A DNA stretch of 11,453 nucleotides from assembly GCA_046543225.1 (NCBI GenBank), contig JBKGZW010000097.1, positions 1-11,453 on the forward strand, in the 5' to 3' direction. Of the stretch, positions 1 to 7,300 are shown piece by piece. Under the pieces are notes generated by a model. It did no database searches. It was not told the origin of the DNA and was given only the letters and a program-made list of their open reading frames with translations. Position numbers and translations under genes: made by a program. Position 1 is the stretch's first letter. The number at the start of each line of letters is the position of its first letter. The DNA is from SKKL01 sp046543225. GTDB lineage: Bacteria; Actinomycetota; Acidimicrobiia; Acidimicrobiales; SKKL01.

Positions 1-627
1 GTCATCAGGCACGGCCGTTCCTCGTCGGGGATGCTCACCATGGACGACGAGGTCGTGCGGCTCGACCTGACCGGTGTGGTCGCCGCTGGTCTCGACGGCC
101 TCGTGGGTCGGGGGCTCGCCCCCGGGGCTCTCGGAGGACTCCAGGACGCGCTCCGCGAGGGCCTCGACGAGCTGCGCTCCTGGCTGGCCGACAACGCGGG
201 GATCGACGTGGGCGAACACGTCGGCACCGTCGTCGTGTACGAGACGGCCGCGGTCGACGACGGAGGGCTCGCGCTGCGATCGGCCCGATCGGCCGCCGGT
301 GCCGGTGATCTTCCCCTGATCGCGTGGGTGCTGCTCCTCGCCGTCTCCGGAACCGCAGCTGCACTGATGAGCCCGGACCGGTGGCGTTCGGGAGCGGTGT
401 TCGGCTTCGCGGTGGCGGTGGTGGCCGCCCTGGCCTTCCTCTACTGGTGGCGGGTGGCGGTCGACATCGAGCACCTGATCGACGATCCCGGCCTTCGGCG
501 CGCTGCGGGGGCGGTCACCGCAAACCTCATGGGTCCACTGTTGATCGCCACGGTGATCCTGGTGGCGGGCGGTCTCGTCGGTGGCGCGGTCGGTGCAATC
601 GGTTCGCGTCGCGGGCTCCGGGCCTGA
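1..627 (+). CDS. Integral membrane protein, 5' end outside the window
   Basis: I do not recognise a specific family. The frame is open from base 1 to the TGA at 625-627 (208 residues visible). Methionines at 31 and 40 are possible starts, but neither has a good ribosome binding site and the frame continues upstream, so I treat the gene as 5'-partial. The first ~100 visible residues are soluble and acidic. Three hydrophobic segments follow at about residues 104-124, 130-150 and 176-200 (counted from base 1), ending in an Arg-rich tail. This resembles actinobacterial membrane proteins that have an N-terminal anchor, an extracytoplasmic domain with a 'VxLDLxxVV'-like strand, then a membrane bundle. 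On that model the first helix would lie upstream of the window (inference). The MFS gene starts 16 nt after the stop, suggesting co-transcription. Function unknown. Confidence 0.7.
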   Translation, partial: VIRHGRSSSGMLTMDDEVVRLDLTGVVAAGLDGLVGRGLAPGALGGLQDALREGLDELRSWLADNAGIDVGEHVGTVVVYETAAVDDGGLALRSARSAAGAGDLPLIAWVLLLAVSGTAAALMSPDRWRSGAVFGFAVAVVAALAFLYWWRVAVDIEHLIDDPGLRRAAGAVTANLMGPLLIATVILVAGGLVGGAVGAIGSRRGLRA

Positions 628-643
628 CAGCATCGGTGACCCT

Positions 644-1822
644 GTGCCCACTCCCTACCAGCTCCGGATCACCGCGGCGGCCAGCGCCACCCTGACCATG
701 GGGGTCATGCCGGTGTTCCTCGTCGGAGCGCTGTCGGGTGACATCGGCGACGACATGGGGTTCGGCTCCGCGGGGGCAGGGCTGGCCATCACCATCTTCT
801 TCGCCAGCGGTGCGCTGACCGCGGTCATCATGGGCGGGGTCACCGAACGCATCGGTGCCACCAGCGCCATGCGGCTCGGGGTCACCATGAGCGCCGTGGT
901 GTTGCTCGCCCTCGGCACCGTGGCCGACGCCTGGTGGCACCTCGCGGCGCTCCTCGCCGTGGGCGGCAGCGCCATCGGGCTGATTGACACCGGTGGGGCC
1001 CGCTCGTTCTCCGACGCGATTCGCGCCGAGCGCCACGGCACGGCCTTCGGCGCCAAGGAGGCGAGCGTCCCGGCAGCGTCGATGCTGGCCGGCCTGTCGA
1101 TTCCGCTGCTCGTCGAGCGCTCCGGCTGGAGCTCGGCGTTCCTCGTGGGCGCGGCCATGGCCGCGCTGGTGCTGTTCGTGGTGCCCCCACAGCTTCGCGG
1201 GGGCAGGCCACCCGCCGCTGCGGCCGCCTCCGACCAGCCCGACAACCGGGGTGGGTTGGTGCTGTTCGCGGTCGGAGTGGCCGCCGGGTCGGCCGCCTCG
1301 TCGGCTGCGGCCACCCTGTTCGTCCCGGCGGTCACCGACGACGGAACCTGGAGCGCGGGCGCCGCGGGCACGCTGCTCGCGGTGGCCAGCGTGGTCAGCG
1401 TCATCGCCAGGATCGTGCTCGGCTGGTTGAGCGACAAGGCACCGTCGGCCACCTGGTTGATGCTGACCGGATCGCTGGCGCTCGGTGCGGTCGGCGCAGT
1501 GATGCTGATCATCGGAGAGCTCGCGATCCTGGTGGCCGCGGGGGCCATCCTCGTGCTCGGCGCCGGCTGGGGCTGGAGCGGACTCGCCTTCCTCAGCGCC
1601 GTCAGGGCCAGGCCCCACGCCCCGGCCGTCGCGGCGGGGATCGTCCTCACCGGGTTGGCCACCGGGGGAGCGGGCGGGCCGGCCCTGTTCGGCATCATCG
1701 CCGACCGGTGGTCGTACTCGCTGGCGTGGACGGCGTGTGCCGCGGCGCTGGTCATCGCCTCGTTGCTCGCGATCGCCACGCGTGAGAGCTACCGCCCCCG
1801 AGAGGTCGACATCGAGCGGTGA
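644..1822 (+). CDS. Major facilitator superfamily (MFS) transporter
   Basis: A 392-residue, almost entirely hydrophobic protein of the size and periodicity of a 12-helix MFS carrier in the cytoplasmic membrane. A motif A-like loop, GGVTERIG, lies at about residues 64-71 between helices 2 and 3. Its degenerate counterpart GWLSDK, at about 260-265, marks the same loop in the second half, as expected from the internal duplication of the family. A polar, Ala/Pro-rich stretch around residues 185-200 fits the central cytoplasmic loop. I chose GTG 644, which lies just before the first helix and 16 nt after the upstream stop. An in-frame GTG at 581 would overlap the upstream gene and add a polar stretch without conserved look. 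The substrate cannot be read from sequence; cyanate/nitrate-type or drug carriers are possible relatives. It probably shares an operon with the genes on both sides. Confidence 0.85.
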   Translation: MPTPYQLRITAAASATLTMGVMPVFLVGALSGDIGDDMGFGSAGAGLAITIFFASGALTAVIMGGVTERIGATSAMRLGVTMSAVVLLALGTVADAWWHLAALLAVGGSAIGLIDTGGARSFSDAIRAERHGTAFGAKEASVPAASMLAGLSIPLLVERSGWSSAFLVGAAMAALVLFVVPPQLRGGRPPAAAAASDQPDNRGGLVLFAVGVAAGSAASSAAATLFVPAVTDDGTWSAGAAGTLLAVASVVSVIARIVLGWLSDKAPSATWLMLTGSLALGAVGAVMLIIGELAILVAAGAILVLGAGWGWSGLAFLSAVRARPHAPAVAAGIVLTGLATGGAGGPALFGIIADRWSYSLAWTACAAALVIASLLAIATRESYRPREVDIER

Positions 1823-1843
1823 CCAGCGCCGCGGTGGCATCCT

Positions 1844-1848
1844 GGAGG
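1844..1848 (+). promoter_or_regulatory. Ribosome binding site candidate for the PIG-L deacetylase
   Basis: GGAGG lies 3 nt before ATG 1852. The spacing is shorter than usual, but it is the only clear Shine-Dalgarno sequence near this gene and is the main reason for preferring ATG 1852 over GTG 1819. Confidence 0.4.
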
Positions 1849-1851
1849 TCG

Positions 1852-2571
1852 ATGAATGGCCACCTGCACCCCCACGAGTTGGGCACCGTCCTGTCGGTGT
1901 GGGCGCACCCCGACGACGAGACGTTCCTCGCCGGTGGGGTGATGGCCGCCGCCGCGGCGAACGGGCAGCGGGTGGTGTGCGTGTCGGCCACCGCTGGTGA
2001 GCTGGGCACCGATGACCCCGATCGCTGGCCGCCCGATCGGCTCGGGCAGGTGCGACGGTGGGAGGCCGCGGCGGCGATGGCGGTCCTCGGGGTGAGCGAC
2101 CACCGGTTCCTCGACTATCCCGACGGCGGACTCGCCACCCTCGACCGTGACGAGCCGATCGACCGGATCGCGTCGCTCATCGACGAGGTCGCCCCGGACA
2201 CGATCCTGACCTTCGGCCCCGACGGGCGCACCTTCCATCCCGACCACCAGACCGTGTCGGACTGGGTGGCCCGCGCCTGGGACGCCGCCGGGGGACGGGG
2301 ACGTCTCCTCCACGCAGCCCTCTCCGAGGAGCACCTCGAGGAGTGGAGCGACCGCTACGAGCAGTGGCAGATCTACATGAGCGACGAGCGACCCGACGGC
2401 GTCCCCGCCGACCGGCTCGCGGTGCGGCTGCGACTCGACCAGCACCTGCTCGATCGCAAGACCACCGCGCTCTGCTCGATGCACACCCAGATCTCCCCGT
2501 CACTCGCGTTGTTGGGCGAGGACGACCTTCGCGCCAGCGTTGCCGAGGAGTGCTTCGTCAGGGCCCGGTGA
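1852..2571 (+). CDS. PIG-L / LmbE / MshB-family zinc-dependent deacetylase
   Basis: A 239-residue protein with the family signature AHPDDE at residues 18-23 and a second metal motif HPDH at 129-132. By analogy with MshB (GlcNAc-Ins deacetylase of mycothiol synthesis), H19, D22 and H132 would bind zinc, while D21 and H129 act in catalysis. The family removes N-acyl groups from amino sugars and related small molecules in the cytoplasm. The protein is shorter than MshB (about 300 residues), so a mycothiol role (MshB or Mca) is not shown; it could equally serve another sugar or lipid pathway. The start is uncertain: GTG 1819 overlaps the MFS stop as GTGA and would add 11 residues; ATG 1852 has a nearby GGAGG and begins just before the first strand. 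It probably shares an operon with the MFS gene, so transport and deacetylation of one compound is conceivable but unproven. Confidence 0.88.
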   Translation: MNGHLHPHELGTVLSVWAHPDDETFLAGGVMAAAAANGQRVVCVSATAGELGTDDPDRWPPDRLGQVRRWEAAAAMAVLGVSDHRFLDYPDGGLATLDRDEPIDRIASLIDEVAPDTILTFGPDGRTFHPDHQTVSDWVARAWDAAGGRGRLLHAALSEEHLEEWSDRYEQWQIYMSDERPDGVPADRLAVRLRLDQHLLDRKTTALCSMHTQISPSLALLGEDDLRASVAEECFVRAR

Positions 2572-2613
2572 TCACCCGGGTCCGCCGCGGCGGCGAACCG
2601 TACCGACGGGTTC
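2564..2613 (+). terminator. Hairpin cluster after the deacetylase gene, possible terminator
   Basis: Three inverted repeats lie close together: CCCGG (2564-2568) with CCGGG (2576-2580) around the stop codon; the perfect 12-bp palindrome CCGCCGCGGCGG (2582-2593); and GAACCGT (2595-2601) with ACGGGTTC (2606-2613), which pair with one bulged G and a 4-nt loop. No T-run follows, so this is not a classical intrinsic terminator. Its position between an operon end and a new promoter makes a termination or mRNA-end role plausible. In DNA this GC-rich, chance palindromes are common. Confidence 0.3.
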
Positions 2614-2636
2614 ACGGCTCCCGACACTCGCTGCAG

Positions 2637-2642
2637 TAGCGT
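2637..2642 (+). promoter_or_regulatory. -10 promoter element (TAGCGT) of the lipoprotein gene
   Basis: TAGCGT matches the actinobacterial TANNNT -10 consensus and ends 8 nt before ATG 2651. Transcription would start at or within a couple of bases of the start codon, giving a leaderless or nearly leaderless mRNA. No convincing -35 box is seen, and there is no Shine-Dalgarno sequence before the ATG. Confidence 0.5.
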
Positions 2643-2650
2643 GCGACGCC

Positions 2651-3457
2651 ATGCTCTTCCTTCGCCGCACCCCCCACCGTTGGGCGCGGCTCGCCGCCGT
2701 CCTGTCCGCGCTCGCACTGTTCCTCGCCGCGTGCGGCGACGACGACGGTGGTGGAGGCGCCATGTCCGACGACGAGTTCTGCGAGATGATGGCCGATCTC
2801 GAGGAGGACGCGGCCGATCTCGACGACCTCGAGGCGCTGGCGATGTTCACCGACGTGGCTGATCAGGCTCCCGACCCCGAGGTGCGCGAGGCCATGCAGC
2901 TCTTCGCCGAGAAGATCGACGAGCTGGAAGGACTCGACGAGGACGATCCCGAAGCGATGGGCGAGGCCTTCGCAGTGATGATGGACCCTGAGGTGACCGA
3001 GGCGACCGAGACGATCGACACCTACATGAGCGACGTCTGCGGCATCGACACCGGCACCGATGTCGGGGGCGACGATGGTGGGTTCTTCGACGAGGACGAC
3101 GAGACGTCGACCGAGGACGACGCGGGTGGTGTCGACGGACCAGAAAGCGACGGTTCGGCGATGGACGACCTGTCGGCGGGCGACGTCCGCGAAGCGCTCG
3201 GGGACGACCTCGACGAGCTCGTCCCCGAGAACACGGGAAGCGGTGTCGGGATCTTCCCCAGCGGCGACGCGGTCGTGGTCGACCTCACGGTGTACCTGCC
3301 CGAGGACGGCGGAGACGTCGACGCCCTGGGCCTGTGCAACCTGCTCGCCGACACGGTCGAGTCGATGACCGACGACCCCGGGATCCGCCTCGAGGTCCTG
3401 GTCGATGATGACGACGTCGCCGAGCGCCAGCCGGGCGGGAGCTGCGAAGAGGTCTGA
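2651..3457 (+). CDS. Acidic secreted lipoprotein of unknown function
   Basis: A 268-residue protein with a textbook lipoprotein signal: RR and other positive residues at 5-13, a hydrophobic core at about 14-25, and lipobox LAAC with the acylated cysteine at C28. After a Gly/Asp linker comes an Asp/Glu-rich, probably helical region (about 38-130) with C44 and C130. A low-complexity linker of Asp, Glu, Gly and Ser follows (about 131-175), then a compact C-terminal domain (about 178-268) with C229 and C265. The paired cysteines in each half suggest one disulfide per domain (inference). Asp and Glu dominate the mature protein, which would be strongly negative on the outer face of the membrane. 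An in-frame ATG at 2540 exists, but it lies inside the deacetylase gene and would bury the signal peptide, so ATG 2651 is preferred. I recognise no catalytic motif; binding of cations or an envelope role is only a guess. Confidence 0.85.
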   Translation: MLFLRRTPHRWARLAAVLSALALFLAACGDDDGGGGAMSDDEFCEMMADLEEDAADLDDLEALAMFTDVADQAPDPEVREAMQLFAEKIDELEGLDEDDPEAMGEAFAVMMDPEVTEATETIDTYMSDVCGIDTGTDVGGDDGGFFDEDDETSTEDDAGGVDGPESDGSAMDDLSAGDVREALGDDLDELVPENTGSGVGIFPSGDAVVVDLTVYLPEDGGDVDALGLCNLLADTVESMTDDPGIRLEVLVDDDDVAERQPGGSCEEV

Positions 3458-3478
3458 GCCGTCCGACGACGCCTGAGG

Positions 3479-4264
3479 TCAGCTGCGCCGTCTGGCGGTG
3501 CGGCGAAGCTTGGCCAGCAGCGCGTCGAACACCTCGGCGACCTCGACTCCCCGCCAGCCGTGGGCGTGGATCGACTCGCGCGCACCCATCGCCTCGTTGA
3601 CCGCGACCCGCTGGGGAACGTAGGGAGTCCACACGCCCCGCTTGCCGACCAGCGATCGGAGGGCGTCGAGCTGCACCTCGGCCTCGGTCGAGGCCGGTGG
3701 GACCCGGTTCACCACCACCCCGGCGATGTCGAGGGAGCGGTTGAGGTCGCTCCAGGCGTCGTCGATGGCGTCGGTCACCGCGGCCACGCCCCGCAGCGAG
3801 AACGCGGCCGGCTCCACCACCAGCAAGGCCAGATCGGACGCGGCCAGCGCGGTGTGGGTGGTGAGCCCGAGCGAGGGCGGGCAGTCGATGAGCACCAGTT
3901 CGTAGGGGTCGGTGACCCCCAGCAGGGCCCGGCGGAGCCGGTGGGCGGGATCGGTGGCGCGCACCTCGGTCTCGCGGTCGACCAGGTCGCGGCCTGCGGG
4001 CAGCACGTCGATCGGTGGACCCCAGCCCGATTCGACCACCGCGTCGCGGGCGGCGCCGTCGCGGTTGGCGGCGATGGCGTCGGAGACGGTGAGGGTGTTG
4101 TCGTCCACCTCGAGGCCCAGCGCCCACGACGAGCTGCCCTGGGCATCGAGGTCGACCACGAGCGTGGGCACCCGGGCCACCTGCGCCGCCGAAGCGAGGC
4201 CCAGGGTGACCGAGGTCTTGCCCACCCCGCCCTTCTGGTTGATCACCGCGACCGTCGTCGTCAT
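3479..4264 (-). CDS. ParA/Soj-family P-loop ATPase (orphan)
   Basis: A 261-residue protein with the deviant Walker A motif KGGVGKTS at residues 11-18, a Walker A'/switch I strand VVDLDAQGSSS with D40, and a Walker B/switch II strand LIDCPPSLG with D127. These identify the ParA/MinD superfamily, and the short N-terminus with no helix-turn-helix domain is the Soj type. Such ATPases dimerise on ATP binding, bind DNA or membrane surfaces and position cargo such as chromosomes, plasmids or protein clusters. No parB gene or obvious parS site is adjacent, so it may be an orphan positioning ATPase rather than the chromosomal segregation protein. The start is the ATG immediately before 'TTTVAVINQ'; the open frame continues far upstream, but only as antisense to the next gene. 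The gene converges on the lipoprotein gene with 21 nt between stops and diverges from the AddB-like gene. Confidence 0.92.
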   Translation of the reverse strand: MTTTVAVINQKGGVGKTSVTLGLASAAQVARVPTLVVDLDAQGSSSWALGLEVDDNTLTVSDAIAANRDGAARDAVVESGWGPPIDVLPAGRDLVDRETEVRATDPAHRLRRALLGVTDPYELVLIDCPPSLGLTTHTALAASDLALLVVEPAAFSLRGVAAVTDAIDDAWSDLNRSLDIAGVVVNRVPPASTEAEVQLDALRSLVGKRGVWTPYVPQRVAVNEAMGARESIHAHGWRGVEVAEVFDALLAKLRRTARRRS

Positions 4265-4270
4265 GGACCC

Positions 4271-4276
4271 ATGCTG
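4271..4276 (-). promoter_or_regulatory. Weak -10 element candidate (CAGCAT) of the ParA gene
   Basis: On the minus strand CAGCAT ends 6 nt before the ParA ATG, the same spacing as the two TAGGGT boxes in this window. It keeps the A and final T of TANNNT but has C for the first T. No Shine-Dalgarno sequence precedes the ATG, which fits a leaderless start. The call rests mainly on geometry. Confidence 0.3.
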
Positions 4277-4296
4277 CCACGTCACCGCTGGTGGGG

Positions 4297-4308
4297 TCGG
4301 TCGACCGA
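4297..4308. promoter_or_regulatory. Perfect 12-bp palindrome in the divergent ParA / AddB-like intergenic region
   Basis: TCGGTCGACCGA is identical to its reverse complement. It lies 33-44 bp upstream of the ParA start and 44-55 bp upstream of the AddB-like start, where an operator could affect both genes. It is followed by two near-identical stretches, TCGACCGATC and TCGACGATC. No known operator was recognised (it is not an actinobacterial LexA box), and GC-rich DNA makes chance palindromes fairly likely. Confidence 0.3.
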
Positions 4309-4339
4309 TCTCGACGATCTGAGTGTCGCAGGGGTTGCG

Positions 4340-4345
4340 TAGGGT
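4340..4345 (+). promoter_or_regulatory. -10 promoter element (TAGGGT) of the AddB/AddA-like operon, leaderless
   Basis: TAGGGT matches TANNNT and ends 6 nt before GTG 4352, so the predicted +1 falls on the first base of the start codon. There is no Shine-Dalgarno sequence and no clear -35 box. It also helps fix the start codon: the neighbouring GTG 4347 and ATG 4350 run into TGA almost at once. Confidence 0.6.
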
Positions 4346-4351
4346 CGTGAT

Positions 4352-7300
4352 GTGATCCGAGACGTCCACACCGTTGCCTTCGGGCGGAACGCCACCGAGG
4401 CGCTGGCGGGGGCCATCGTCCGCGCGAAGCATGCGGGTCCGTTGTCGCCGGTCACCGTCGTGGTTCCGTCCAACTTCGCCGGCCTGTCGCTGCGGCGACT
4501 GCTCGGCGGGGGAGCGCTGGGAGCGCCCGGCCTGGCCAACGTCGGGTTCCTCACCCCGTACCAGGTCGCCCAACGCCTCGCTCCGCCCTCGTTGCGGGGA
4601 CTGCGCCCGGTCACCAACCCCGTGCTCGGTGCCGCCGTGCGCCGGGCCCTCGCCGACGACCCGGGGCCCTTTGCCGAGGTGGCGTCGCACCCGGCAACCG
4701 AAGCCTCGGTCGCCACCCTCTACGGCGAGCTCAGCCAGGTCTCGGCGGCGACGCTCGACGCGCTCGAAGACTCGGGCGGCATCTCGGCCACCGCGGTCGC
4801 GCTCCACCGCCGGGTCGCGGGGCACCTCACCGGGTTCTACGGCGAACCCGAACTGGCCCGGGCGGTCGTCTCCCGTCCCGACCTCGTCGCGGCGGCGGCA
4901 CCGCTCGGTCATCTGGTGTGGCACCTCCCCGAACCGACGAGCCCAACTCTCGACACCGTGGTCGCCGAGCTGGCCACGGCCCTCGACACCACCGTCATCG
5001 TCGGCCTCACCGGCGTGGCCGACGCCGATGCCGCGGTGCTCGAGCTCTGCGAGCGGTCCGCGATCCCGATGCCTGCCAGCGTCGAGGTGCCCGCGTCGCC
5101 CACGGCATCGGCGGTCGTGTCGGTCCCCGACCCCGACGAGGAGGCCCGGGTCGCCGTCCGGCGGGTGCTCGAGCTCGCCGAATCCGGGGTGTCGCTCGAC
5201 CGCGTCGCCATCTACTACCCGCGGTCGGATCCCTACGTCGGTGCGCTCGAACACCACCTCGCCGAGGCCGGCCTGCCCGCGAACGGGCCCTCCCGTGAGC
5301 GCCTGGCCGACAGCGTCGCCGGCCGCACGCTGCTCGGGGCGCTCGAGCTTCCCGCCCAGCGCTGGCGGCGCGACCGCGTCATGGCGCTCGTGGCCTCCGC
5401 GCCGGTGCGCGCCGGCCCGGACCACGCCCGGCCGGGGGCGTGGGAGCAGCTCTCGCGCACTGCCGGCGTCGTACAAGGACTCGATGACTGGCAGCGCAAG
5501 CTGTCGGCCAGGCAGGCCCACCTCACCCAGCGGATCGAGACCGCCCAGGGGCCCGACCTCGACCGTGTTCCGCGGCTCGTCGCCGAGCGCGACGAGCTCG
5601 ACGCGCTGGCCACCTTCGTCTCCGGGCTGGCCGAGCGGGTCGAGGCGGTCACCTCGGCCACGGGCTGGCACCGCACCTGTGTCGCTGCCCGCGACCTGCT
5701 CACCCACCTCCTCGGCGCCGAGCACCGGCGTCAACGCTGGCCCGAGGCCGAGGTCGACGCAGCGGCACGGGTCGACGACGCGCTCACCCGCCTCGCGCTC
5801 CTCGACGAGATCGAGCCCAGCCCGTCCCACGAGGTCTTCCTCCGGGCGCTCGCCGCCGAGCTCGAGGCCGGTCGGGGTCGCACCGGCCGCTTCGGCGACG
5901 GCGTCGCCTACGGTCCGCTGGCCAGCGCTCCCGGCCAGGATCTCGACGCGGTCGTCGTGCTCGGTCTCGCCGAGGGCATCTGTCCCAGCCCCCGGCGAGA
6001 CGACAGCCTCCTGCCCGACGCGGTGCGTGCCCGCGCCCGGCCGGGCGAGCTGCCGTTGCGGTCCCAGCGGCTCCACCACGATCACCGGGCCTTGCTCGCG
6101 GCGCTGGCCTCGGCGCCGGAGGGGGCTCGCACGCTCGTCCATCCTCGGGGCAACCTGCGCAACGGCAGCGCCAACCTTCCGTCGCGCTGGCTGCTCGACA
6201 CCGTCTCGACCCTTGCCGGCACCCGCGTCTACAGCACCGAGTTCGCGTCGCTCGGACCGCCGGTGGTGCAGGTGGTTGGATCGCCCGCCGCCGCGATCCG
6301 TGCCGCTCGGGTCCCGCTGTCGGTCCTCGAGCACGACCAGCGCGACCTCGCCCGGATCGTCGACGCCGGTGGCGATCCGCTCGCCCATCCCGCGGTCGAC
6401 CACGAGGTCGGGCGGGGCCTGCGCTGCCTGCTCGGGCGCCGGTCGCACGAGTTCACCGAGTGGGACGGCAACCTCGCCGAGGCACCGGTGCCGATTCCCA
6501 GCCCCACCCGCGATGGTGCGCTCCTGTCGCCCACCGGGCTCGAGGAGTGGGCCGCGTGCGGGTTCCGATACTTCCTCAGCCACGCGCTCGGCCTTCGCGA
6601 CCGCGACGATCCCGAGCGCATCCGCGAGATCGACCCGCGCGACCGCGGCTCCGCGGTCCACACGGCGCTCGAACGCTTCTTCGCCGAGGCCATCGAGGCC
6701 GGTTCACCTCATCCCGACACCCCCTGGAGCCCGGCGCAGCGCGAGCGGCTGGGCCAGATCGCGGCCGAGGTGTTCGACGACTACGAGTCCCAGGGGCGAA
6801 CCGGTCGTCCCATCCTGTGGCGGCTCGAGCGCGAGCGGCTGCACGCGCTCCTCGACGGCTTCCTCACCGCCGACGACCAACGACGGGCGGCGTGGCGCTC
6901 CCGCCCCCGTTCGGTCGAGCTGCCGTTCGGACTCGACGATGCCGACCCTGTCGTGCTCGGCCTCTCCGACGGGCGCACGCTGCGGTTCCGGGGCAAGGCC
7001 GACCGCGTCGATCGCACCGAGGACGGACGCTGGGTCGTGATCGACTACAAGACCGGCAAGGGCACGAGGTTCCGCGGGCTCGACGACGATCCGTTCCTGT
7101 CCGGCACCACCCTCCAGCTCGGGCTCTACGCCGAGGCGGCCCGGCAGCGTCTCGGAGGGCTCGACGCGTCCGCCTACTACTGGATGGTCGACGAGGCCGC
7201 TCGCTACGCGACCTTCGGCTATGCGTGGACGCCCGAGCGCCGAGACCGGTTCCTCGACCTCGTCGGCGCCATGGTGGAGGGCATCGAGGCCGGGGTGTTC

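Noticed and set aside
581..643. Upstream GTG 581 as the MFS start
   Set aside because: It would overlap the preceding gene by 47 bp and add a polar, non-conserved-looking leader; GTG 644 is better placed.
527..1840. Long minus-strand open frames opposite the MFS gene
   Set aside because: The products are Arg/Gly/Pro-rich without hydrophobic core patterns, whereas the sense frame is a convincing 12-helix transporter.
3458..3478. A bidirectional terminator between the converging lipoprotein and ParA genes
   Set aside because: The 21 bp between the stops hold only a tiny CGTC/GACG inverted repeat and direct repeats of GAGGTC nearby, not enough to support a terminator.
4265..4351. A parS site near the ParA gene
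   Set aside because: Nothing resembling the conserved TGTTTCACGTGAAACA-type sequence is present here or noticed elsewhere in the window.
4265..6661. A very long open frame on the minus strand that extends the ParA gene upstream by about 800 codons, antisense to the AddB-like gene
   Set aside because: Stop codons are rare in the antisense frames of GC-rich genes. The extension is rich in Arg, Gly and Glu with no domain pattern, while the sense-strand gene has clear motifs and the ParA fold begins at the ATG at 4264.
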